Assembly: GCA_029255685.2 (NCBI GenBank)
Contig: CM055312.2
Span: 28,056,203-28,120,202 of the forward strand
Source: Silene conica
Lineage: Eukaryota; Streptophyta; Magnoliopsida; Caryophyllales; Caryophyllaceae
Length of the DNA stretch: 64,000 nt
Direction: 5' to 3'
In this document: in pieces, positions 51,005 through 63,388 of the stretch
Layout of the letters: every line of letters starts with the position of its first letter
Numbering within the stretch: position 1 is the stretch's first letter
The notes under the pieces: generated by a model
Databases searched by the model: none
What the model was told of the DNA's origin: nothing
Seen by the model: the letters and a program-made list of their open reading frames with translations, nothing else
Program-made: the position numbers and the translations under genes

Positions 51005-52317
51005 TGTAATAACCCGTATTATTATTTTTAAGTATAATAATTTTATGGGTAGATGCTATAATTATTTATAATTGCTCGTTCAACAAGCTAATGTACACTC
51101 GTTTTATGTTAAGCGTTTTGGAATTCGGTGGGATTCGAAAGGGGACCCTAGCCATCAAATGATAATAATAGTAGTGTGGTGTTGGTGAGGCTCGAACCTA
51201 GGACCTGTGGCAGCATGGCCATGGGCCTCGTTTTGTGTGTAAAACTATAGCCCACGTTGATGTTTTCCTCAAACAACTACAAACCCTACCTACTGCCGCC
51301 ACTTTTGAACACAAAATTCTAAAACCTAAACTACCCTAATCTGCATTCCAACACCACACATCCGCAGCCGTCATAACAGAGAGTGTTTAGGAGGTTTTCA
51401 CGGTGGTCATAAGGTGGTCTAAGGGTGGTCGAAACACTTGAGAAAGAGGTAAGTCAGCATGTCGTTCTTTCATAATGTTCTGTCCGCGTCTTTTCTATCT
51501 ATTAGTTAAGTCGTGTCCTTGTGTTATTGTGGCTGACTCTCGTACAATAATGAACTATGGGGTTTGGGAGTCGTGCCTAACCACGATCGTACCTTCATCA
51601 ACCACCGAGGAACACCAGGCAAGGCTGTTTTCTGCCGCCTGTCACAGGAATTCCGTCAAACACCTTAAACAGGCTCTGGGTGTATACGTTTTAATATTGG
51701 TTTAGATGCTTTCCCTGTGCACGTGGTTGGTGGTTATGGTAGTAGGGTGGTAATAGGTTAGGTTGGTGGTCATGGGGTGGCGTATGGTAGTGAGGGGGTG
51801 TACACAGGTGGTCTTTAAGAGGGTCGAAACCATTTCAGAAAAACAGGGGAGTGTATGGATGTGTGACAGCGGCTGTTTTGGCGGCCGTGCTAAGGGGTTT
51901 TGGGAGGCGTCGCTGAGTGGTGGGTTCCACTAGGGTGTCGTGGGTGAGGTGAGGTGTCAGGTTTGGTGGTTGGTTGTGGTGATGGTGGCGTTAACAGGTG
52001 GTGTTGGGGGCGGGTTTGTAGAAAAGGAAATACGGGTTACGGGATCGGTGATTGTGGTTGTGACCCGAGGGTTTTGGGGCTGGTGTTGAGGGCTGCTGGG
52101 GTGGAGTCAAGGGTAGTGGTAAGTGTCAGGTGATACATCGTGGTTTAGGGTTGTCAACCACGGTGGTGTGGTGATGGTGTAAGCGGTGGAAGGGGGTTCG
52201 ACCGGGCTGTGAAACTGGGTGGTCAGGAGGGGGTGTGTTCGTGGGGGCTGTGTATTGCGCGTGAAATGGGTTGCCTTATTTGTCTGTTACTTGTTGCGTG
52301 TGATATTACTACTATTA

Positions 52318-52354
<37 letters not shown>

Positions 52355-53339
52355 TTATGATGGTTATAAATATTTTAATAAAGTTGTAATATAATATGTT
52401 GGTGGATTTTAATATTGGTATTTATATTTATATCGTTAATTCGTGAGGGTCGTATTTGGTTGTTTTGAGTCGGGGAGTTTATATTTTGAGGTAATTTCCG
52501 TTTCAGGAAAGTTTCCATTTTGGGAAACTTTCCACTTATAGTAGGTTATTATTTATAGTAAATGAAAGTTGATTGTGGGGGGTTCGGGAAGTTTATTAAT
52601 TCGTTACGTATACTTGTTTAGGTAACGGTTTTCGCGTGGAACATTTCTAGCGAGATTGTGATTGACCGCACTGCTACGTTTTGAGGTAGGGGAATACTAC
52701 CTATATGAGATGTGTAAACTGTTTATTGGTTGATATTAACTATGTTCATCTGTATTGTTATAAGATTGGTATATTGTGATATATAATTCTGTGATATGAT
52801 ATGGTGCGGAGATAAAGGGTCTGTGTTTGGTGCGGAGATAAAGGGTCTGTGTTTGGTGCGGAGATAAAGGGTCTGTGATTGGTGCAGAGATAAAGGGTCT
52901 GTGATTGGTGTGGAGAATTATGGGTCTTGTGATTCGGAGTGGAGAAGCTCGACTTTCTATTTATAGTATTGTGGTTTGTTTACAGTTTTTCTCTACTCAA
53001 CCTCGTGGTTGACCCTGTGTATTCGTGATCACCTGTGATGAACCAATTATTGGGGAGCAGATTGACAGGTGTTGAGACTGTGGGAGCTAGGGGAAGAGAG
53101 AAGCTTGGATCCGGACCTGCCTAGAGTCTAGATCACATGATAGTTGTTTACGAGTTGTACTTTTATTTTAGCAAGACAGTTTTATAATTCAGTTGTGTAA
53201 AACCGTTTGAGTTAACTTTATCAATTTAAAGTACTGTTTATCTTCCTTTGTATCTACCGCCTCGGGAAACCGAGATGGTAACATCCTTATTTATCTAGGG
53301 AGTCCTAGTACAGGCCCTTAAATAAATGGGGGTGTTACA
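51005..53339 (+). repeat. LTR copy 1
   Basis: 2335 bp, TGTAATAACCCG..GGGTGTTACA. It includes a consensus-like splice donor (AAAGAGGTAAGT, about 51444), a (TTA)11 microsatellite from ~52310 and 26-bp GGTGCGGAGATAAAGGGTCT repeats (52803-52935). Its 76-codon ORF at 51475 recurs in all copies because the LTR does; no coding evidence. Confidence 0.93.
52803..52935 (+). repeat. 26-bp minisatellite in LTR (copy 1; also in copies 2-4)
   Basis: Four units of GGTGCGGAGATAAAGGGTCT plus GTGTTT or GTGATT, and a degenerate fifth. Equivalent arrays occur near 55271, 57740 and 63836, the last with one extra unit. Confidence 0.9.
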
Positions 53340-53464
53340 AAGTGGTATCATAAAACGCTTAACATAAAACGAGTGTACTTTGAATTCACTATGTGCCTAA
53401 GGACCAGTTGATGGATCATGGGACGGTGAACTTCGGGACGAAGTTCATTTTAAGGGGGGAAGAC
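53340..53464 (+). other. 125-bp spacer 1 between LTRs
   Basis: Begins AAGTGGTATCA (first eight bases of the primer site), then a 27-nt inverted copy (53352-53378) of LTR bases 51093-51119, then the 3' end of the normal interior (TTTGAATTCACTATGTGCC..) and the polypurine tract. It is a deletion-derived mini-interior with an inverted insert. Confidence 0.9.
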
Positions 53465-54777
53465 TGTAATAACCCGTATTATTATTTTTAAGTATAATAA
53501 TTTTATGGGTAGATGCTATAATTATTTATAATTGCTCGTTCAACAAGCTAATGTACACTCGTTTTATGTTAAGCGTTTTGGAATTCGGTGGGATTCGAAA
53601 GGGGACCCTAGCCATCAAATGATAATAATAGTAGTGTGGTGTTGGTGAGGCTCGAACCTAGGACCTGTGGCAGCATGGCCATGGGCCTCGTTTTGTGTGT
53701 AAAACTATAGCCCACGTTGATGTTTTCCTCAAACAACTACAAACCCTACCTACTGCCGCCACTTTTGAACACAAAATTCTAAAACCTAAACTACCCTAAT
53801 CTGCATTCCAACACCACACATCCGCAGCCGTCATAACAGAGAGTGTTTAGGAGGTTTTCACGGTGGTCATAAGGTGGTCTAAGGGTGGTCGAAACACTTG
53901 AGAAAGAGGTAAGTCAGCATGTCGTTCTTTCATAATGTTCTGTCCGCGTCTTTTCTATCTATTAGTTAAGTCGTGTCCTTGTGTTATTGTGGCTGACTCT
54001 CGTACAATAATGAACTATGGGGTTTGGGAGTCGTGCCTAACCACGGTCGTACCTTCATCAACCACCGAGGAACACCAGGCAAGGCTGTTTTCTGCCGCCT
54101 GTCACAGGAATTCCGTCAAACACCTTAAACAGGGTCTGGGTGTATACGTTTTAATATTGGTTTAGATGCTTTCCCTGTGCACGTGGTTGGTGGTTATGGG
54201 AGTAGGGTGGTAATAGGTTAGGTTGGTGGTCATGGGGTGGCGTATGGTAGTGAGGGGGTGTACACAGGTGGTCTTTAAGAGGGTCGAAACCATTTCAGAA
54301 AAACAGGGGAGTGTATGGATGTGTGACAGCGGCTGTTTTGGCGGCCGTGCTAAGGGGTTTTGGGAGGCGTCGCTGAGTGGTGGGTTCCACTAGGGTGTCG
54401 TGGGTGAGGTGAGGTGTCAGGTTTGGTGGTTGGTTGTGGTGATGGTGGCGTTAACAAGTGGTGTTGGGGGCGGGTTTGTAGAAAAGGAAATACGGGTTAC
54501 GGGATCGGTGATTGTGGTTGTGACCCGAGGGTTTTGGGGCTGGTGTTGAGGGCTGCTGGGATGGAGTCAAGGGTAGTGGTAAGTGTCAGGTGATACATCG
54601 TGGTTTAGGGTTGTCAACCACGGTGGTGTGGTGATGGTGTAAGCGGTGGAAGGGGGTTCGACCGGGCTGTGAAACTGGGTGGTCAGGAGGGGGTGTGTTC
54701 GTGGGGGCTGTGTATTGCGCGTGAAATGGGTTGCCTTATTTGTCTGTTACTTGTTGCGTGTGATATTACTACTATTA

Positions 54778-54823
<46 letters not shown>

Positions 54824-55808
54824 TTATGATGGTTATAAATATTTTAATAAAGTTGTAATATAATATGTTGGTGGATTTTAATATTAGTATTTATATTTAT
54901 ATCGTTAATTCGTGAGGGTCGTATTTGGTTGTTTTGAGTCGGGGAGTTTATATTTTGAGGTAATTTCCGTTTCAGGAAAGTTTCCATTTTGGGAAACTTT
55001 CCACTTATAGTAGGTTATTATTTATAGTAAATGAAAGTTGATTGTGGGGGGTTCGGGAAGTTTATTAATTCGTTACGTATACTTGTTTAGGTAACGGTTT
55101 TCGCGTGGAACATTTCTAGCGAGATTGTGATTGACCGCACTGCTACGTTTTGAGGTAGGGGAATACTACCTATATGAGATGTGTAAACTGTTTATTGGTT
55201 GATATTAACTATGTTCATCTGTATTGTTATAAGATTGGTATATTGTGATATATAATTCTGTGATATGATATGGTGCGGAGATAAAGGGTCTGTGTTTGGT
55301 GCGGAGATAAAGGGTCTGTGTTTGGTGCGGAGATAAAGGGTCTGTGATTGGTGCAGAGATAAAGGGTCTGTGATTGGTGTGGAGAATTATGGGTCTTGTG
55401 ATTCGGAGTGGAGAAGCTCGACTTTCTATTTATAGTATTGTGGTTTGTTTACAGTTTTTCTCTACTCAACCTCGTGGTTGACCCTGTGTATTCGTGATCA
55501 CCTGTGATGAACCAATTATTGGGGAGCAGATTGACAGGTGTTGAGACTGTGGGAGCTAGGGGAAGAGAGAAGCTTGGATCCGGACCTGCCTAGAGTCTAG
55601 ATCACATGATAGTTGTTTACGAGTTGTACTTTTATTTTAGCAAGACAGTTTTATAATTCAGTTGTGTAAAACCGTTTGAGTTAACTTTATCAATTTAAAG
55701 TACTGTTTATCTTCCTTTGTATCTACCGCCTCGGGAAACCGAGATGGTAACATCCTTATTTATCTAGGGAGTCCTAGTACAGGCCCTTAAATAAATGGGG
55801 GTGTTACA
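53465..55808 (+). repeat. LTR copy 2
   Basis: 2344 bp. It is 9 bp longer than copy 1, matching three extra TTA units (14 against 11). It shares variants with copy 3 (GCTGCTGGGATGG, TATGGGAGTAG). Confidence 0.93.
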
Positions 55809-55933
55809 AAGTGGTATCATAAAACGCTTAACATAAAACGAGTGTACTTTGAATTCACTATGTGCCTAAGGACCAGTTGATGGATCATGGGACGGTGAAC
55901 TTCGGGACGAAGTTCATTTTAAGGGGGGAAGAC
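55809..55933 (+). other. 125-bp spacer 2 between LTRs
   Basis: By eye identical to spacer 1, inverted 27-nt insert included. Confidence 0.9.
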
Positions 55934-57246
55934 TGTAATAACCCGTATTATTATTTTTAAGTATAATAATTTTATGGGTAGATGCTATAATTATTTATAA
56001 TTGCTCGTTCAACAAGCTAATGTACACTCGTTTTATGTTAAGCGTTTTGGAATTCGGTGGGATTCGAAAGGGGACCCTAGCCATCAAATGATAATAATAG
56101 TAGTGTGGTGTTGGTGAGGCTCGAACCTAGGACCTGTGGCAGCATGGCCATGGGCCTCGTTTTGTGTGTAAAACTATAGCCCACGTTGATGTTTTCCTCA
56201 AACAACTACAAACCCTACCTACTGCCGCCACTTTTGAACACAAAATTCTAAAACCTAAACTACCCTAATCTGCATTCCAACACCACACATCCGCAGCCGT
56301 CATAACAGAGAGTGTTTAGGAGGTTTTCACGGTGGTCATAAGGTGGTCTAAGGGTGGTCGAAACACTTGAGAAAGAGGTAAGTCAGCATGTCGTTCTTTC
56401 ATAATGTTCTGTCCGCGTCTTTTCTATCTATTAGTTAAGTCGTGTCCTTGTGTTATTGTGGCTGACTCTCGTACAATAATGAACTATGGGGTTTGGGAGT
56501 CGTGCCTAACCACGGTCGTACCTTCATCAACCACCGAGGAACACCAGGCAAGGCTGTTTTCTGCCGCCTGTCACAGGAATTCCGTCAAACACCTTAAACA
56601 GGGTCTGGGTGTATACGTTTTAATATTGGTTTAGATGCTTTCCCTGTGCACGTGGTTGGTGGTTATGGGAGTAGGGTGGTAATAGGTTAGGTTGGTGGTC
56701 ATGGGGTGGCGTATGGTAGTGAGGGGGTGTACACAGGTGGTCTTTAAGAGGGTCGAAACCATTTCAGAAAAACAGGGGAGTGTATGGATGTGTGACAGCG
56801 GCTGTTTTGGCGGCCGTGCTAAGGGGTTTTGGGAGGCGTCGCTGAGTGGTGGGTTCCACTAGGGTGTCGTGGGTGAGGTGAGGTGTCAGGTTTGGTGGTT
56901 GGTTGTGGTGATGGTGGCGTTAACAGGTGGTGTTGGGGGCGGGTTTGTAGAAAAGGAAATACGGGTTACGGGATCGGTGATTGTGGTTGTGACCCGAGGG
57001 TTTTGGGGCTGGTGTTGAGGGCTGCTGGGATGGAGTCAAGGGTAGTGGTAAGTGTCAGGTGATACATCGTGGTTTAGGGTTGTCAACCACGGTGGTGTGG
57101 TGATGGTGTAAGCGGTGGAAGGGGGTTCGACCGGGCTGTGAAACTGGGTGGTCAGGAGGGGGTGTGTTCGTGGGGGCTGTGTATTGCGCGTGAAATGGGT
57201 TGCCTTATTTGTCTGTTACTTGTTGCGTGTGATATTACTACTATTA

Positions 57247-57292
<46 letters not shown>

Positions 57293-58277
57293 TTATGATG
57301 GTTATAAATATTTTAATAAAGTTGTAATATAATATGTTGGTGGATTTTAATATTAGTATTTATATTTATATCGTTAATTCGTGAGGGTCGTATTTGGTTG
57401 TTTTGAGTCGGGGAGTTTATATTTTGAGGTAATTTCCGTTTCAGGAAAGTTTCCATTTTGGGAAACTTTCCACTTATAGTAGGTTATTATTTATAGTAAA
57501 TGAAAGTTGATTGTGGGGGGTTCGGGAAGTTTATTAATTCGTTACGTATACTTGTTTAGGTAACGGTTTTCGCGTGGAACATTTCTAGCGAGATTGTGAT
57601 TGACCGCACTGCTACGTTTTGAGGTAGGGGAATACTACCTATATGAGATGTGTAAACTGTTTATTGGTTGATATTAACTATGTTCATCTGTATTGTTATA
57701 AGATTGGTATATTGTGATATATAATTCTGTGATATGATATGGTGCGGAGATAAAGGGTCTGTGTTTGGTGCGGAGATAAAGGGTCTGTGTTTGGTGCGGA
57801 GATAAAGGGTCTGTGATTGGTGCAGAGATAAAGGGTCTGTGATTGGTGTGGAGAATTATGGGTCTTGTGATTCGGAGTGGAGAAGCTCGACTTTCTATTT
57901 ATAGTATTGTGGTTTGTTTACAGTTTTTCTCTACTCAACCTCGTGATTGACCCTGTGTATTCGTGATCACCTGTGATGAACCAATTATTGGGGAGCAGAT
58001 TGACAGGTGTTGAGACTGTGGGAGCTAGGGGAAGAGAGAAGCTTGGATCCGGACCTGCCTAGAGTCTAGATCACATGATAGTTGTTTACGAGTTGTACTT
58101 TTATTTTAGCAAGACAGTTTTATAATTCAGTTGTGTAAAACCGTTTGAGTTAACTTTATCAATTTAAAGTACTGTTTATCTTCCTTTGTATCTACCGCCT
58201 CGGGAAACCGAGATGGTAACATCCTTATTTATCTAGGGAGTCCTAGTACAGGCCCTTAAATAAATGGGGGTGTTACA
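55934..58277 (+). repeat. LTR copy 3
   Basis: 2344 bp, nearly identical to copy 2; one private change seen (CTCGTGATTGACC). Confidence 0.93.
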
Positions 58278-61200
58278 AAGTGGTATCAGAGCGAACGATC
58301 CTCAGGCCTAAACCAAATGAATAATAATGAACGTAGGAAGAGTCTAATAAAATGAACCCCGAGATGAAACTAGTAGGGGCCCCAAAGAGGAATGGGATGA
58401 GTTAGGGGCCCCCTCAAACCAGACCTGGGCCCTTTCTATTCTGTCTCGGGAGCCCAATGAGAGTAATTGAAGAGTGGGGTAGATTATATAGTTACCTAGT
58501 TATCTTGTGCTAACAATTTTTGCAGGGGCGGAATGAGGTAAGTAATGATGTGTACATGGTTAATGATGCATTGTATTCTATGAGTTTGATATTGGAAAGT
58601 GATTGAGAAATGTATTACTTTTAGTATTGAGGACATGAAAATTGAAATACGAGTTTGAAATATAAGCTTGGCTAGTAGGATGATATGCATAAGAAGAATG
58701 CGACTGATTTTGAAACGCTGATTGATATAAATGATTGAATCGAAATTTTCAGGAATGGGTGTATATTTATTGTATACTGAATTAGAGTGTTATGATCATT
58801 TGTTTTTGGTGTCTCGAATTGTCTATAGGATATCTGGTTATTAAATGACTAACATAACTTTTGCAATATATTGCTTGGTATTTGGTTATGACCTATCAGA
58901 TTTAAATGTTATAGTAATTCATGTCTAGTGATATGCGGAATGTGCTACCCCAAGCCATGGGTGATATATAGTTATGTGTTACATTTGTATATACATGTAT
59001 AGATATTCAGTCATTTAGATGATCTACTTTTCTGTTTCGCAATCTTTACCGTGTTTTAGATGACTATTACAGAATGAAATGATGAATAAATATTATTATG
59101 GTGGAACGTGATTTCTATGCTTCGATGGTGTGTCAACATGTTTGGAGGAATAATGTCGGTGTTTAATATGATAATATGAAGTAATTTTCATGGAACCAAA
59201 ATTTTAATAGAAGTCCAGAATGTTACTCTGTTTGTACGGGTTATCATCTAAAATGTGTTCTTCATGTGGATATGAAAATTTTATGTATGATAACCCCCTG
59301 AGTTGGGTTTACAATGCGTTTAGTTTTATGATACGAGAAGTTATATTTCGAGAGAAATAAAACTTTTAGTCGACGGTGGTCAGATTGTTACTGCATAGTC
59401 CCGTTTTGACCCATCTTTTGTAAAAGAAATCATTTAAAACTTGGTTATTATTTATGCATAATCCCAACTCCAATGTTTAATATACTCATTCACGTTTCCA
59501 AATGATAAGTCACGTAAAATCTTAACAAGTTGTTAATTAATGGTGATTTTTGCAAGTTGCCAGTTTCCTGTCTTATTGTTATAAAGTTTCTGTACAGACC
59601 AAGTTGTTATAAATAATTTCCTTAAGTTTTGCATTTTATTCTTTTCCTATGATTAGAAAATCCATCATATTTCTAAAAAACTATAGTGGTTCACAAAATG
59701 GCTGCACGTTTATTTAATTATAATTCTTGGAAGTTGCAACATGATGGTTGATTGTTGGAATCGTAAGTTATGTAAGTTTTATATAAAAGTTTAATCAGAT
59801 ATGAATTATGTGATGTGACCACGTGGTAACCTGATATGGCATTAGTAACATGTATAGTAAGCATTCGGAATGAATATGAACCTCACTATATGATATTGTA
59901 ACCTGGCTGATTTCGTCAAGTTTATATAAAATCGTTTCAGTAATACGAACGCTCTTAATTTCTAATTTTATGACCTCAAAATAATGAAGTGATATTCGTG
60001 TTGATGTTCTTTCATATATTTATGGTATATCGTTGTCTGGCTCACTGAGATAATAATCTTTCTAACATCTTCATGTATATTGTTATGTCACAAACTGAAT
60101 TGCTTTGCTATGTTTAAGATTTGATCATAATATCTTGAGTTATTAACTGGTGGACGTGTGATTTATGGAAGTACTAGTTTGTGAATTCGTTTACTTTTAT
60201 CGTTAAATTTTCATAGTTCATGGGCTACAATTTACAAGAAAAATGTTTTAGTAAAGAAGAGTCAGAATGACTCTATGTAATCTTGTTTCGATCTATAGCT
60301 TGTAATATTGTCTTTTAGCTCGTATTTATAAATTGTCACAAATTACCAGTTTAATGTTCCAAAAGTTTCAAAATGATTTCAAAGTAATGATCATCCATGA
60401 TAGTGCTTGATGTTTTGATAATTATGGTGATTGCAACATGACAAATTCTGTTGTTACGCATTGATGAAATCCCGCTTGAATGTTTAATTACTGCGCATTG
60501 TATAAAATCCTTATTTTTGCAAGTCAGATATAATAATAGTTTCTTGATAAATGATGTAATGTGGGCGGATGTGAAATGTACATAAGTGATTTTGTTAACT
60601 TATTGATATCTGGAAAATGTTAAACGGTCTTGTGAGTCTATGATTTGTGTATACCTTGTGAAATATGTCAATGTTCCATGTTTAATTACGTTAATTAATG
60701 TTGCTCTATGTCTTTTCCTAAAATATGATTTTGCTTCTATTATGTGATTATGAGCATGAAACATTGTAATTTGTCAAGTATGAACTATGAGTTTCTTGAT
60801 TGTTACATTGTTGTAAATATATTAAAATTGTGATAAAATTTCAAAGGTATGTAAGTGTTAGCTACCCTGATTCTGCTTTATTGCGTAACACAGTTTCTAC
60901 CGATCCTAGTACTCTTGTTGTTGCCCAAGGTTATATATGTTTGCATGATAATTGCTATGAGTTTCTTACGAGTGCTTCTTTGCGTTGAAGCTAGTAATTA
61001 TGCCTTTATTTTGATAACTAATGTTTCCTATTGATAAGATGATCCTTTTGTTTGTGAGACGGGTCGAGTGTGAGATGGGTAAAACTTTTGGTAAATTGAT
61101 TAGTTGTTTATGCATAGTGGTTTGTATTACGTTGGTTTGATATTGCGTCCAGATCCTTTTCTCTGAACTGTGGAATGGTAAGTATATATGCAAGTATGTT

Positions 61201-62020
61201 GATGAGATTGAGTTGCTCGTGAGTCTAGAACAAAGGCCATGGTTGATTCTGTTTTGAGTTGAGATTGCAGTTCAGTATTTTATCGAGTTGTCGTATTCTT
61301 TGACCTTGACTCGTGGGTGAGTAGCTTAGAGTTTTACTCTCTAAGTGTTGAGCAGTTCCTTTAAAGGAATATTTGACACTATTAATATCGAAATTGAGAT
61401 GAGAATTGGTTACTGGTTTGAGTTATGAGTTATTAAGCCGTTGTGCCACATTGTGTTTTCGGTCAAGTGTGACCTTGATTATTGAGTTATATTCTGAGTT
61501 TGAAAGCGATATTGAGATGAAAGTATTGATTTGCGGTTTTATCCCGCCAGTTCACCCACCCCTTGTCTTGGGCCTTTGGTTCGACGATGCAAATACGATC
61601 CGTGGTTACTAGGAGTAAGATTTTATGAGATAAAGTAATGAGTAAGACGATATATTGAGCTAGAGTTTTTATGGGGTTACGGGGACGTAACCATGCTTTA
61701 AGGGAGATAGGATTGTAAAATCCTAATGATTTATGATATGGCTAATTGTTATGTCGTGATGGTTTGCATCTACTTGATAATCCTGATATCTTGTGTTATG
61801 CACCTTACTGTGTTCGTGAATCGAATTTAGTTATACGTTAAACTTTGGGGACAAAGTTTTCTTAACGAGGGTGGAATGTAACAAATCATGTTTAAAATAC
61901 CTTTATTAGTTCTTGATGTCATGTGGTGCCACACTTTGAATTCACTATGTGCCTAAGGACCAGTTGATGGATCATGGGACGGTGAACTTCGGGACGAAGT
62001 TCATTTTAAGGGGGGAAGAC
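58278..62020 (+). other. Non-coding interior with primer site
   Basis: 3743 bp. Complete primer site TGGTATCAGAGC at 58281-58292. AT-rich throughout, with only 60-75-codon frames and no domains. At 61843-61885 it contains an older-looking gypsy 3' junction (GGGGACAAAGTTTTCTTAACG, then TGTAACAAATC), followed ~50 bp later by the real 3' end and purine tract (62003-62020). This suggests the interior was assembled from two element types. Confidence 0.8.
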
Positions 62021-63333
62021 TGTAATAACCCGTATTATTATTTTTAAGTATAATAATTTTATGGGTAGATGCTATAATTATTTATAATTGCTCGTTCAAC
62101 AAGCTAATGTACACTCGTTTTATGTTAAGCGTTTTGGAATTCGGCGGGATTCGAAAGGGGACCCTAGCCATCAAATGATAATAATAGTAGTGTGGTGTTG
62201 GTGAGGCTCGAACCTAGGACCTGTGGCAGCATGGCCATGGGCCTCGTTTTGTGTGTAAAACTATAGCCCACGTTGATGTTTTCCTCAAACAACTACAAAC
62301 CCTACCTACTGCCGCCACTTTTGAACACAAAATTCTAAAACCTAAACTACCCTAATCTGCATTCCAACACCACACATCCGCAGCCGTCATAACAGAGAGT
62401 GTTTAGGAGGTTCTCACGGTGGTCATAAGGTGGTCTAAGGGTGGTCGAAACACTTGAGAAAGAGGTAAGTCAGCATGTCGTTCTTTCATAATGTTCTGTC
62501 CGCGTCTTTTCTATCTATTAGTTAAGTCGTGTCCTTGTGTTATTGTGGCTGACTCTCGTACAATAATGAACTATGGGGTTTGGGAGTCGTGCCTAACCAC
62601 GGTCGTACCTTCATCAACCACCGAGGAACACCAGACAAGGCTGTTTTCTGCCGCCTGTCACAGGAATTCTGTCAAACACCTTAAACAGGGTCTGGGTGTA
62701 TACGTTTTAATATTGGTTTAGATGCTTTCCCTGTGCACGTGGTTGGTGGTTATGGTATTAGGGTGGTAATATGTTAGGTTGGTGGTCATGGGGTGGCGTA
62801 TGGTAGTCAGGGGGTGTACACAGGTGGTCTTTAAGAGGGTCGAAACCATTTCAGAAAAACAGGGGAGTGTAGGGATGTGTGACAGCGGCTGTTTTGGCGG
62901 CCGTGCTAAGGGGTTTTGGGAGGCGTCGCTGAGTGGTGGGTTCCACTAGGGTGTCGTGGGTGAGGTGAGGTGTCAGGTTTGGTGGTTGGTTGTGGTGATG
63001 GTGGCGTTAACAGGTGGTGTTGGGGGCGGGTTTGTAGAAAAGGAAATACGGGTTACGGGATCGGTGATTGTGGTTGTGACCCGATGGTTTTGGGGCTGGT
63101 GTTGAGGGCTGCTGGGGTGGAGTCAAGGGTAGTGGTAAGTGTCAGGTGATACATCGTGGTTTAGGGTTGTCAACCACGGTGGTGTGGTGATGGTGTAAGC
63201 GGTGGAAGGGGGTTCGACCGGGCTGTGAAACTGGGTGGTCAGGAGGGGGTGTGTTCGTGGGGGCTGTGTATTGCGCGTGAAATGGGTTGCCTTATTTGTC
63301 TGTTACTTGTTGCGTGTGATATTACTACTATTA

Positions 63334-63388
<55 letters not shown>

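Noticed and set aside
51475-62721. A 76-codon ORF (MFCPRLFYLLV..) conserved in all four LTRs
   Set aside because: Its conservation equals that of the surrounding LTR, which was copied as a unit; no domain, and it crosses a likely splice donor region.
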